Of a stretch of DNA of 64,000 bases, positions 1-10,234 are shown one piece after another; within the stretch, counting starts at the first letter, position 1, and every line of letters starts with the position of its first letter. The DNA is from JAGQOZ01 sp041399205 (lineage in GTDB: Bacteria; Planctomycetota; Planctomycetia; Pirellulales; Pirellulaceae): assembly GCA_041399205.1 (NCBI GenBank), contig JAWKTK010000019.1:62001-126000 (forward strand), read 5' to 3'. The position numbers and the translations under genes are program-made. The notes beneath the pieces were generated by a model. The model saw only the letters and a list, made by a program, of their open reading frames with translations, was not told the DNA's origin and made no database searches.

Positions 1-1450
1 ATGTGGTAGAGAAAGCTCCTCGCCAGTGGCTTGCCGAGCCATCGTCGCCGCGTCAGTGTTGCCCCTTGCAATGAATCTTCTGTTGCAGCCAATTGCGCAG
101 CTGGAGAAAATTCTCTTGTGAAATCAGCGGAGGTAGTCCGCCGAGTTCTTTATCAGCCGCGTCAAACAATTGTGCCGCATACAGATTTCCTATCGTATAC
201 GTGGGAAAATAGCCAAACAGGCCAGCGCTCCAGTGCACATCTTGCAGGACACCTTCGGCATCGCTGGCCGGTTCGATGCCCAGGTATTCGCGATACTTTT
301 GATTCCAGGCAGCCGGTAGATCCTTTACAGATAGTTGCCCGCCAATCAGCGCTTGCTCCAGTTCGAACCGAATAATAATGTGCAAGTTGTAGGTCGCTTC
401 ATCCGCTTCTACTCGAATTAGCGAAGGCGCTACATATGATTGACTGACAAAGAACCACGAATCCACCGTCGCGTCCGCAAAGCGGCGGCAAAGTCGCGCA
501 CCTCTTCGGGAAGAAATATTGCCAAAATGGTTGACTTCGACCGACCTGATTCTCCCACAGCCGAGACTGTGATTCGTGCATTCCCAACGACACGTACGTT
601 CCCGGCGGCAAGCCGTACCACGCACTTCGCAGTCCTTGCTGATAAATACATTGCCCACTTCGTGCAGCGTCCCAAAGAACGAACCAGAAAAAACGATTCA
701 TCGTAGCGAGTGGTGATGCGAGTATCATTGGGCCCCAATTCCGTACAAAACGGATGGTGCGTCACATCCAAACGGCCTCGTTCAAAATCAAATCCAATTT
801 CACTGGCCGCTTGGCGTCCAATGACTTCTTGCAAAGCAACCAGGTATTTCGGTGCAACATTCCACTGGAGCATGGCAAGAAGAATCTGCAATCGCGGCAA
901 TTAACGGAACCAAGTCGGATCGCAAACCGGCCAAGATGGGCGTCAATTTTGCCACGGTCATGCCCGGCTCGAATTCGTCCAACAACGCGTCATAGGGTGA
1001 CGCTTCAAGAGCCAATCGCGTCAACCTGTTGCTGCTTCAGCCGAACAATTTCTTCCAACGTATCCGCAAACAGGTCAAATCGTTGTTCGTGACGAGCTCG
1101 CGTCCATTGCTGATTGCCCTTTGGAACAAGCCTTCGCCAATTCAGTGACCAACGATTCGGGCATTTTGACTGACGCTGGAAAGCGACGAAGACCATCCGA
1201 ACGGTTGTTGCATCATACTTTCGGTCCGCCTGCGAATTCTCTTCGTCCAGATTCGATAACCATTCACCGTTCGAATTTGTCTTGCGTTGGTGAACCATAG
1301 CCGCCAACATCGCCACTTGCTCAGACCGATGATCTCCTGCTTGGTCCGGCATGAGTTTTGCTGGTCCCATTCCAGCGTCGCCGACCGACTCCAACATGTA
1401 GGTTGTCGCACAAATGCTTTTAGTTGTGTCAACGTGTCCTTATGATTCAT
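1..1450 (-). pseudogene. M32 family metallocarboxypeptidase, multiply frameshifted and cut by the window edge
   Basis: M32 enzymes are cytoplasmic metal-dependent carboxypeptidases (carboxypeptidase Taq type) that trim residues from peptide C-termini. Family signatures occur in the right order but in different frames: TLEWDQQ near 1380-1400, HRSEQVAMLA near 1320, HPFCTELGPNDTRITTRYDE near 700-760, the metal-site helix HEVG near 650-662, HESQSRLWENQVGRS near 540-590 and GYFPTYTIGNLYAAQ near 185-230. Further C-terminal sequence (ARQATGEELSLPH) runs off position 1. The HEXXH site reads HEVGN: one missing base plus a substitution explains the change from HEVGH. At least six indels are needed. The start is the ATG at 1450. 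Either a decayed gene or, more likely given the two neighbouring genes, poor sequence. Confidence 0.8.
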
Positions 1451-1627
1451 TATCTAAAACTCCTTTGGTTGCGGGTGTGAAAAAGCAACGTGTCTTTACG
1501 CCCGGTTGCTGCGTTTACACATCTTGAACATAAAAGCCTGGAATTATAGCCTGGAAAACGGTCGGCACGTGGATTGCCCTTGAGGATTGTCCCGCAATTG
1601 AAGTCCATCACCTGTACAGGTCTCTCC

Positions 1628-3115
1628 ATGAAATGCCACGAACTGGATCTCACTCTCGCATGGTTCAACGAATCAGGACCGAGTGGTTCGGAATTATTCT
1701 GATCGAATTGGCCATCATCGGTCTGACCATCGCCGCCATTTTGTTTTGGCCACGGACGTATCGAGCAGACGCGAAGCTGTTTGTTCAAGTTGGCAGAAAC
1801 GATTGGCGTAGATCCCACGACCACAGGCAGTACTATCGGTCTGACGGCGCTTGAATCGTGATTCGGAAATCAAGTCTGTACTGGAAACGCTGGCAAGCCG
1901 CCAGATTATGGACATGGTAGTTCACAAACTGGGTGCCGAGGTAGTGCTGGGAGATAGACCAGTTGGTTCGTCCCAATCCGCAGGAGGTTCGTTCCTGAAA
2001 CTTCCGTCTTTACAGTTTAGATCCGTTGCCTTAGCGGAACGAGCCGTCATTCAGATGGAAGAACATTTGACGGTTCACGCCGAACGATTCGTGCATTGTG
2101 CTTGGCGTACGACTCGATTCGCCCGAACTAGCCACCGCCGTTGTGGATGCACTGGTCAACGCGTATCTTTCGTCGTCCACAGCTGCATCGCAACGAATCG
2201 TCACTCGATTTCTTTGAACAACAACAAAGCGCAAATGCAGAGTCGTTTAGCCGACACGCAAGACGCATTACGCCAAGCGAAGAACACTCTGGGTGAAAGC
2301 GTCCGTGGATGGTTACCGAGCAAATTACGGAGCTGCAAGTCGGACAATTGGAAGCGGAACAGTTGAATGTTGCTCCGAGCCCACCGTGCGGCAGAACATA
2401 AGATTTTAGACATGACAACAACTACAAAGCACGCCTACTAGAATCATCACATCGCAAGTGGACCGACCTAACACCGCTGCAGACTTATGCTTAAGAACTC
2501 TATTCGCTCCAAGTCCAAGCCATGCAGTTGGAAGCCAAGTATTCTGACCAACACCCCAAAGTGATCATGATTCACGACGACAAGTGGCCGCAGCACCAAG
2601 CGGAACAGCAAAAGGAAAAGACGACTCGCCAAGAATCGACAACGGAAGTCAATCCCGTCTATCAAAATTATTAATCACTGTCCGAACAGCAGCACTTAGT
2701 GGCCAGCTACCAAGGTCAACTGCAACAGTGCGATCAACAGCTTCAAAATCTACACGACTCGATTGCGTTGCTGAATCAAGCCGAAATTGACATTGAACGC
2801 CTGGAACGAAACGCACAAGTCGCTAAGAACAACCTGATGCTGTATGCCGACAAAGCCGAACGAGCTCGAGTGGATCAGGCGCTACAGCAAGATCACATTT
2901 CCAACATCAAAGTCTTGCAGCCGCCCCACATGTGGCAAAAGCCGATTTCCCCGTCCAAGACACTACTTTTGGCAGGCGGCCTACTCATCTGCCTAACCTT
3001 CCCCTTGTGTTATGCTTTGGTGATGGAATACTTGAATATCAACGCTGCTACGGAACATCCGGCACTTAAAGAAATTTGGTTGGGCAACAAAGCCAAGTCA
3101 GTAGAAAGCACCTAG
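1628..3115 (+). pseudogene. Wzz/GNVR-type polysaccharide chain-length determinant protein, multiply frameshifted
   Basis: Wzz-like proteins sit in the inner membrane with a long periplasmic coiled coil and set polysaccharide chain length. Recognisable blocks in changing frames: an N-terminal transmembrane segment (IILIELAIIGLTIAAILFW, about 1693-1750), YRADAKLFVQVGR at 1758-1797, LNRDSEIKSVLETLASRQIM at about 1850-1912, the coiled-coil region with DQHPKVIMIHD near 2550-2580, the GNVR-type block LERNAQVAKNNLMLYADKAE at 2801-2860, and a C-terminal transmembrane segment near 2965-3030. A frameshift is needed about every 60-150 bases. An ATG at 1628 fits an N-terminus MKCHELDLTLAW and is the likely start. 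The ligase-like gene follows 13 bases downstream, as in exopolysaccharide operons. Confidence 0.75.
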
Positions 3116-3128
3116 TCTGATACTACCC

Positions 3129-4477
3129 ATGGAAATCGAGACACGCACCACGCCCGATAGCAATTTCGCCAAGTACAGTTGGATTGGCTACACGTTCATT
3201 ATTGGACTGTTGTTTGTTGTGTTCGAACATCAGTACACGCACTTGGAACGCCAGGTGCGATTTGTAGACGAAGATGAAATCGAGAAGAAATCATTCTGAA
3301 GCGGCCGAAACGGGCAGTCGCAGTCAGCAGCTAGGTGTTTTGGGAGTTGGCGTTCTTGGCATTTATTCGTTTTCCGCTTCTCGCCGAAAACTGCAACTAT
3401 CAAATCCGTTCCTGCTGGCAGCGTTGGCGTACGTAGGTTGGGCCACGCTAAGTGTTATCTGGAGCGAAGAAGCGGGGCTAACCATCAAGCGACTGATTGT
3501 GCTGTACTGTCTGATCATCGGCGCGGCCAGTTGGCCACTTGCCCCGGCACACGACCAAGCCAAATTGCTTTAGTCACGGTGATCATTTTACGCAAGTACA
3601 TCTTGTCGGCTTGGCCCGGCAGAAATTGCTTTAGGTGGGTTTCGACCTTGGGGAGCGGAATATCGATTCCGAGGAACCGTACATCCGAATGTCAAGCAAT
3701 ACCGCGTTCTGCTGCTTGGCCGTATTTCCTTCGCAAAGCACTATCCGGCCTACTCGAGCCTGTTTAACGCCATCTTTGTGTGTGCCGCCGCGGCATTGTT
3801 TCTTACGAAGTCTCGCATGGCATTGGTTGCATTCATCGTCGCGGCTCAGGGTTAACCATTTTTGCTTCAGTCTAGTGTTCGAAGAATGTTGCTGTTCGCA
3901 GTTTGGATCCGTGTTGGCCAGTTTGTCCTGCTGGTCTTTGGGCTTGGCGGTGCCAGGTTAATGGACAAGTCGACCGACGCGGCATTGCTAGGCCGAACCG
4001 AGCAAACCGGTTCCTTCTCCGGTCGAACGCCGCTGTGGAAGAAATCATGGAGTACGTCGACAAGAAACCGATGACCGGCTATGCGTATGCTTCGTTCTGG
4101 GTACCCGATCGAATTGAAGTCATCAAGAAACATCAAGAATGGGCCATCGATTCGTCTCATTCCATCTACTTCGAAACACTCGGCGACCTTGGCTACATGG
4201 GCCTGGGTATCTTGCTGGTCGGCACGTTCTTGTCGCTGGCCTACAGCATCATTCTTACTCGCCGCTACCCTGACGACGGCGGCTGCGCTTGTCACCAGCA
4301 ATCTTGCTTTATTCGTTGCTGCACGGCCTGATGGAATCGCATTACGTAAAGCCTTTCTTCGTCACTTTCATCGCCGGTTGCTGCTTGCTCTCCATCACAC
4401 TGTTTCGCTCTGACCAAACGGCCGACGCAAACAACGCGAGCTATCGACCGCAACGTTTGCCACAGCCGGCCAACTAA
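3129..4477 (+). pseudogene. O-antigen ligase-like membrane protein, multiply frameshifted
   Basis: O-antigen ligase/polymerase family proteins are polytopic membrane proteins that join or polymerise surface polysaccharides. The ATG at 3129 opens MEIETRTTPDSNFAKYSWIG with a first membrane segment. Further hydrophobic blocks occur near 3330-3560 and 3780-3960. The conserved loop reads FRPWGAEYRFRGTVHPN (about 3643-3700), which resembles the ligase RFxGTxHPN motif. The later part has a VDKKPMTGYAYASFW block near 4050-4100, then HSIYFETLGDLGYMGLGILLV and an intact C-terminus ending at 4477. At least five indels separate these pieces. It probably forms an operon with the chain-length gene just upstream. 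A second, intact family member lies at 8645-10051. Confidence 0.72.
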
Positions 4478-4536
4478 GGATGCGTGGTGCCGATTTACGT
4501 GCTTTGCTTCTACTATCGTCTGATTTCATGACGACG

Positions 4537-5934
4537 CTAGGCGATGATATCTTGAGCAACCTGGCCGTGCACGTCGGTCAGTCGGAAATCTCGACCGGAA
4601 TAACGGTAGGTTAGTCGAGTGTGATCGACGCCCATCAGATGCAAGACGGTGGCGTGCAAGTCATGCACATGCATGCGACCTTCTACGGCGTTCATGCCAA
4701 ATTCATCTGTGGCGCCATAGGTGAATCCCGGTCGCACGCCGCCGCCGGCCAAGAACATCGAAAACCCCGTATGGTGATGATCTCGACCAGGCTTGTCATT
4801 CTTATTTTCTGCGTACGGTGTCCTGCCAAATTCACCGCCCCAAATCACCAGCGTATCGTCCAATAATCCTCGCTGCTTCAAATCGCCGATCAATGCGGCC
4901 GAAGCTTTGTCACTATCAGCACACAACCGACGATGGCCGCCATTGTTGTCCGCATGCGTATCCCACGGCTGTTTGTTTTTGCGATCGACGTAATAGACTT
5001 GCGTAAATCGAACACCTCGTTCTGCCAAACGCCTGGCTAACAAGCAAGATCGACCGAATGTGGTATCGCCATACATTTCTTTGGTAGCGGCCGATTCGCG
5101 CGAAAGATCAAACGCTTCGCTGGCTTCGGCTTGCATCTTGAACGCCATCTCCATGGCCTGAATGTGCCCTTCCAGCCGAACATCTCCCGGCCGCTGTTGA
5201 CGGTGCATTCGATTCATGGACTGAATCAGATCGAGTTGCCGGCGTTGCTGCTGACGATTCAAGTTGGGATGCTGCAGATTGGCCACCAACTGGTGCACAT
5301 CACTTTCGTTTGTGTCCACAGAAACGCCTTGATGCTGCCCAGGCAAGAAGCCGTTGGACCAAAGTTGCGGCCCAACGACGGGACGCCCTGGACACAGCAC
5401 AACAAACGCGGGCAAATTCTGATTTTCCGAACCCAACCCATAAGACGCCCACGATCCAAAGGACGGACGCACCGGCTGCTGATGCCCTGAATTCATCAGC
5501 AACAAACCCGGTTCATGATTCGGTACATCCGTGTGCATTCCTCGCAAGACACACAAATCATCTGCGTACTTCGCCAGATTCGGCAACAGTTCGCTCATCA
5601 CCACGCCGCTTTGCCCCTGCCGAAAAAACTTGAACGGAGACGGCATGAATCCGGACTTCGCCTTCTTATACAGCGAACCCTCTGGCATTTGGCCTTCGTA
5701 TTCCGCTAACTTGGGCTTCGGATCGAAAGTGTCCACATGCGAAGGCGCACCATTCATGAACAAGAAGATTACTCGTTTCGCTCGGCCCACCGACGTTTTC
5801 CAAGTGGGCACGTTGACCAGCGAATTCGCTTGCGCTAGGGCACTCATGAGCCCCACTGACCCAAATCCGGCTCCGGCGCGAGCCAGCATTTCTCGGCGAT
5901 TCACCACCGCGTCTGTTTTCCAATCGTGTTTCAT
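4537..5934 (-). CDS. DUF1501 domain-containing protein
   Basis: A DUF1501 protein of 465 residues, in the sulfatase/alkaline-phosphatase-like superfamily; the family is heavily expanded in planctomycetes and its substrate is unknown. The N-terminus has a twin-arginine-like leader (NRREMLARAGAGFGSVGLM, residues 13-31), suggesting Tat export. The characteristic MNGAPSHVDTFDPKP block follows near residue 60, and the C-terminal half has GGEFGRTPYAE and GRDHHHTGFSMFLAGGGV, both typical of the family. The ATG at 5934 is chosen because the leader begins there; longer in-frame extensions run into the preceding gene. The gap to the cytochrome c-type gene upstream is 13 bases, the usual DUF1501/PSCyt operon of this phylum. 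Confidence 0.93.
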   Translation of the reverse strand: MKHDWKTDAVVNRREMLARAGAGFGSVGLMSALAQANSLVNVPTWKTSVGRAKRVIFLFMNGAPSHVDTFDPKPKLAEYEGQMPEGSLYKKAKSGFMPSPFKFFRQGQSGVVMSELLPNLAKYADDLCVLRGMHTDVPNHEPGLLLMNSGHQQPVRPSFGSWASYGLGSENQNLPAFVVLCPGRPVVGPQLWSNGFLPGQHQGVSVDTNESDVHQLVANLQHPNLNRQQQRRQLDLIQSMNRMHRQQRPGDVRLEGHIQAMEMAFKMQAEASEAFDLSRESAATKEMYGDTTFGRSCLLARRLAERGVRFTQVYYVDRKNKQPWDTHADNNGGHRRLCADSDKASAALIGDLKQRGLLDDTLVIWGGEFGRTPYAENKNDKPGRDHHHTGFSMFLAGGGVRPGFTYGATDEFGMNAVEGRMHVHDLHATVLHLMGVDHTRLTYRYSGRDFRLTDVHGQVAQDIIA

Positions 5935-5947
5935 CCCGTCACCTTGA

Positions 5948-8132
5948 TCAATCCACAAACAGGAATTCGCTGGATGACAAGACCGCATGGACATATTCCG
6001 ACCATGCCCCTTGTCGATCCACCTTGGCTTCCGCATTCAGAAAATTCGTCCCCAGCGTCACTTCATCTGGCGTTGGGCGACGAGACAGCAGACTGACATA
6101 CAGTTGTTCAATGGCCTGCTGCGTGGCATCGCCGTTGGAGTCTCCGCTAGTGCACAAGAAATGCCGCTGTGCCACCAGGTCAACCTGCCGCTGCATGAAA
6201 TCGCTATTCATTAAGAACAACTTTTGTAGCGGCGTGGTAGTTTCATTGCGTTTTGCGGCATGCACATTGGCGTCGGGATGATCGAACAGGACCAACATCG
6301 AATTCAGCTGAAAACGACTAATCTGTCCGTACAACGTCCGCCGCACCTGGTCCGCATCCAACGCATCAATCGCCTCAGACGGTCCGCCCACTCGATCAGA
6401 CAAGGTGCCGCTGGCGGTCACCAACGCATCTCGCCAAGCTTCCACCGACAGTCGCTTGCGATGCATTCTGGATACCCATTGATTGCCGGGATCCAGCGTC
6501 ACGGACAGCTCCGAACCCACTGACGACTGGCCATACACACTTGATTGCACAATGGTTCGCACCAACCACTTCATGGACCAACCATGATCCATAAACTGGA
6601 CCGCCAATTCGTCCAGCAACTCTGGATGTGTGGGCACACTGCCGGTCTGTCCAAAATTACTGGGCGATGCCACCAACGGTTGGCCAATCAGTTCGCCCCA
6701 AACGCGATTGACAAAAACTCGAGCGGTCAAGGGATTGTCGCGAGAAGCAATTCGCTCGGCCAATTCTTTGCGTCCACTCCCTTGCGAAAACGATGTATCT
6801 TCGCCCCGCGACAAAACGGTCAAGAAGCGACGTGATACCACCGGCCCCTTTCGATCCACGTTGCCGCGAATAAACACGTTCAAGTCCGTGGCATCTCCTT
6901 CGCGAACGACATGCATCGCATCGCTTGGCGATTCCGCTTGCCCATCTCCTTTGGTTTTGACATCCTCTTTTAAGGGACGATTAAACATCTTGCTGCTGGC
7001 AAACACGCCAGCTAAAGCATAATAATCTTCCGTAGAAATGGGGTCATATTTATGGTCGTGACATCGCGCACGCGACGGTCAACCCCATTAGGCCTCGAGT
7101 CACCGTGTCGACTCGATCCTCCCATTCGTCCGCTTTCACGTCCAAACGGCCTCGGTTGTAGTACTTCGGCCCAACACCAATGAAACCCAACGCAACCAAA
7201 TGGTCTTCTGCATCCGGCAGTAAATCCGCCGCCAGTTGCAAGCGAATGAATTGGTCATACGGAACATCTCGATTGAACGCATCAATCAACCAATCGCGAT
7301 ACAGATACGCGTTAGGAAAGAACAACGATTTGTCATCACCAACAATGTGGGCCTGGTCTTCTGCATAGCGAGCAACATCCATCCACAGGCGAGCCCACCG
7401 TTCGCCGAATCGAACGGAGGCCAGCAAACGTTCCGTCATTTCAGTCCGGTCCAACGTGCCCGATTCGATCACGCGGCGCACGTCTTCTTCCGCAGGCGGC
7501 AGTCCCGTCAGGTCGAAACTAAGCCTGCGCAGAAAACCAACGTCGTCTATCGGAGGTGCTGGCGCCAAGCCATGGCGTTCCATTTGAGCTAACACAAAGT
7601 AATCAATAAAGTTGCTGGGCCACGCAGATGCGGCGACTGAGGGACGAGCTTGCGGTTGCGGATTTTGAAACGCCCAGAAATTGGTTTTGAAGTTGACCGT
7701 TCGTTCCGTTACTTCGGCCGAAGAGGCGGGATCTTGGGGCATGCGAGGATCCACGGCACCTTCGGCAATCCAAGTGCGAAAGTTCTGGATCACCTGTTCG
7801 TCCAGTTTACCGGCCGGTGGCATTTCAAAGTCCTGATATTCGATAGCCGAAATCAATACACTAGCCTCGGGATGGCCAGGTGCGAACGCTGGCCCCGAAT
7901 CACCTCCGGCACGAAACGCAGGACCATCGTCCACTCGCAAACCGCCTTGAATGGATTCCGAATCCGCCGCGTGACATTCGTAACAATGCTCCACCAACAC
8001 CGGGCGAATCTTCTTTTCAAAGAATTCAACCTTGGCCGCGTCCAGGTTGCCAGACGGCGGCGATTCGGCCGCATGCAGCGTTGTTAGACAAATCACCAAG
8101 GCGGAAAACACAGCGATTCGAACCATCGACAT
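5948..8132 (-). CDS. PSCyt1/DUF1549/DUF1553 planctomycete cytochrome c protein, split by a frameshift near 7066
   Basis: Domains in order: signal peptide (MSMVRIAVFSALVICLTTLH), planctomycete cytochrome c domain with the haem motif CYECH (residues about 49-53), DUF1549, then DUF1553 to the C-terminus. Function is unproven; these proteins are thought to be exported and to work with a DUF1501 partner, which is the next gene here. The reading frame breaks at 7064-7070: a 2-base deletion in a GCGCG run turns the conserved CARCHDHKYDPIS motif into CAMSRP followed by a stop. After the break the other frame continues with YALAGVFASSKMF and the DUF1553 region without damage. The ATG at 8132 is preferred over an upstream GTG (8150) because GGAAG lies about 10 bases ahead of it. 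Combined length is about 728 residues. Confidence 0.9.
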
Positions 8133-8373
8133 CCTGCAATCTTCTTCCACGCGTCACAACATGAACGCTGAACGCAAAACGGGGCGGGCGAAATTTCAGG
8201 CCACGCACAATGCTGGCCAGGCGGGAGCCACCAGTATACGAATTCTGGCCGCGTCAAGCAAATCCATCAGCGCAAGTGGATTCTTGCCGTTGCCCTTTTG
8301 CGACGGTTCAGCAGAACTTACTAGATCGCAATTGCAACCGCGTAGACGAGCGAAGGGGAAATCAGTTTACTTT

Positions 8374-8440
8374 GCCTCACCACGTTTCGGGCCATTTGAA
8401 GCGAAGACAAACGTCACGTCTCTCACTTACGTTTCAGGCG
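8374..8440. repeat. Two degenerate copies of an intergenic repeat
   Basis: Two related stretches, CTCACCACGTTTCGGGC (about 8377-8393) and CTCACTTACGTTTCAGGC (about 8422-8439), are each followed by a short ATTTGAA. They resemble the inverted element at 39570-39591 (CTCACTTACGTTTCGGGC). The region 8133-8644 between the cytochrome-type gene and the O-antigen ligase holds these copies and the palindrome at 8496-8564 but no convincing gene. Confidence 0.5.
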
Positions 8441-8495
8441 ATTTGAAAAACAGGTGTCGAACTCGAGCGTGTCGAGCTGGACAGCGCCAAGATTG

Positions 8496-8564
8496 GTTGG
8501 TAGTCCCGCCTTTAGGCGGAAAGCTCTTGTAAAACCAATTCCGCCTAAAGGCGGGACTACCAAC
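8496..8564. repeat. 26-bp perfect inverted repeat (palindromic intergenic element)
   Basis: The arms at 8496-8521 and 8539-8564 are exact reverse complements; the core reads TAGTCCCGCCTTTAGGCGG. The loop is 17 bases. It lies downstream of the O-antigen ligase gene, which ends at 8645 on the minus strand. A transcript from either direction would form a very stable hairpin, but there is no U-tract, so it looks like a mobile REP-type palindrome more than a classical intrinsic terminator. Confidence 0.8.
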
Positions 8565-8644
8565 AACTCGCGCTAGCACAAAGCGTCCGTGAGGCGTTGT
8601 CCATTAGGATGAATCAGCATTCGGCACGCAACAAAGCTGTCCAG

Positions 8645-10051
8645 CTACACAGAGACAGGTTCGCCGACAGACTGAGGCGGTGCAGATTTCTGTTGCCACC
8701 CTTGATTGCGGTGCGAAACAGTTCGCTTGACGGCCAGTCCCGTTGCCGCGCCAGTAAAGAACATCAGCAGCATATGCACCATGGGAATGATGGACACGTC
8801 TTGAAACATCCCATTGGCCAGATAGCCAATCAGCAGGCACAATAGAATCAAGCCAAGTTGGCGTTCTTCCAGAGCCAGGCTTCGATTGTCGTATAAACGC
8901 AAACCAATCATCGCCCAATGTATCAACAAGACCAGAAACGGCACCGTTCCCAGCAGTCCCGTTTCGGTCATCAACGAAAGGATCACATTGTGCTGAACGT
9001 AGGGTCTCGCGTTTTCCAGAACTAGTCCGCTATTCCGATTCGCCAAATAGGGCGAATCAAATTTTTTGTAGCGTCCTAAGCCCACGCCATCAATGGGATG
9101 ATCCGCAAACATCTGCATCGCAACGTAGGCCAACAATGGACGAAGTTCCGCCGACTTTGCCATGTCAGCTTCGCTCACGTTTTTGTCTCGTTTGAAACGA
9201 ACCAGACTTTCGCCCTTGATCGCCACTCCCACCAAGCCCATGACAATCAGCGATGCCACAGCCACCTTACGCATTTGCGAAGGAAATGTTTTGGCTACCA
9301 GCAGCATGATAATGCCGGCCGCTGCCAGCCAGACACAGCGAGTGAGCGTGGCGTAAAAGCCGGCTAATTGAACCAAAGCGGCAAACACGATTCCAATGCG
9401 TCCTAGCTTGTTTGCGCGTGGCCAGAGCGCCAGCAAACTGGCAAAACAGACACTCAGGTAAATTCCGTTTCCCGAAGGATTCAACAGCGGGCCTCGACCT
9501 CGCCCGAAGAATTCTTCGTGCAACGGCGACACGATGTACCTAGGAAACACCAGCGAGTGCATGCCTTTCGCTTCGCATACTGCCGTCACGGCCAAGTAGA
9601 GTCCAAAGCACGCAAAAACACCGTAAACCATCCGCAGCCAACCTGGACTCCAAGCCGTTTGCCGAGCCAACCAGTACATAGAGATAGGCAGCAGATAGTA
9701 GAACAAGAGTCGCGTGACAGGCAGATTGTCTGCATACTTAGGTTCGTGGAAAGCGACATTCGCCAGCAGCGCCAACGCCCAGGCAAAAACAACGATATCG
9801 GTCAACGCAATGGGCTTGGGGTCATTCAAACCAGTTCGCCACGCTACCACGAACCAAACAAGCGCAACACCCAGTAACGCTCTATCCAAGGAAAGAACCG
9901 ACACACTAAAAAACGCCGGTCCGAACACGCAACCGGCAATCAAGACAGCCAGCAAGATGCCCTGTATTCGGCCGAATCGCAAGAAGCTGATTCCCCAAAC
10001 CAACGCAATCAAGGCAGCTATCATCAGTAACGGCATCATGACCCAACGCAC
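8645..10051 (-). CDS. O-antigen ligase family protein
   Basis: An intact membrane protein of 468 residues with about ten or more hydrophobic segments. It contains the ligase-family loop FGRGRGPLLNPSGNGIYLSV (about residues 168-187), corresponding to the conserved RFxGP-NPNxxG region, and a later loop (HPIDGVGLGRYKKF) typical of O-antigen ligase/polymerase proteins. Likely role: transfer or polymerisation of surface polysaccharide on the outer face of the inner membrane. The start could be GTG at 10051 or ATG at 10039; neither has a clear ribosome-binding site. It lies alone between repeat-rich DNA and a PIG-L gene, but within 4 kb of the damaged exopolysaccharide pair at 1628-4477, so the same surface-polysaccharide locus may be involved. 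Confidence 0.88.
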   Translation of the reverse strand: MRWVMMPLLMIAALIALVWGISFLRFGRIQGILLAVLIAGCVFGPAFFSVSVLSLDRALLGVALVWFVVAWRTGLNDPKPIALTDIVVFAWALALLANVAFHEPKYADNLPVTRLLFYYLLPISMYWLARQTAWSPGWLRMVYGVFACFGLYLAVTAVCEAKGMHSLVFPRYIVSPLHEEFFGRGRGPLLNPSGNGIYLSVCFASLLALWPRANKLGRIGIVFAALVQLAGFYATLTRCVWLAAAGIIMLLVAKTFPSQMRKVAVASLIVMGLVGVAIKGESLVRFKRDKNVSEADMAKSAELRPLLAYVAMQMFADHPIDGVGLGRYKKFDSPYLANRNSGLVLENARPYVQHNVILSLMTETGLLGTVPFLVLLIHWAMIGLRLYDNRSLALEERQLGLILLCLLIGYLANGMFQDVSIIPMVHMLLMFFTGAATGLAVKRTVSHRNQGWQQKSAPPQSVGEPVSV

Positions 10052-10234
10052 TCCAAACGCAATTCATCGCCAACAGATCGAGGCCACTAATCGTGACCAA
10101 CAGCGGTTCGATTCGTACCACTTACCATCCGCAAGTATAGAACAGACTTTTGTCATGCAACCGACTGTGTCTATCACAACGGTTATTCCGGCCGACGGTT
10201 CGAACCACATCACGCTAGGCAGACTTTGGCCGCA

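Noticed and set aside
1628..4477. True pseudogenisation of the exopolysaccharide genes
   Set aside because: Indel density is equally high in the unrelated minus-strand carboxypeptidase and stops sharply near 4.5 kb, which fits sequence error better.
10100..10125. GGTTCGATTCG as a possible tRNA T-loop
   Set aside because: No acceptor, D or anticodon stems can be paired around it.
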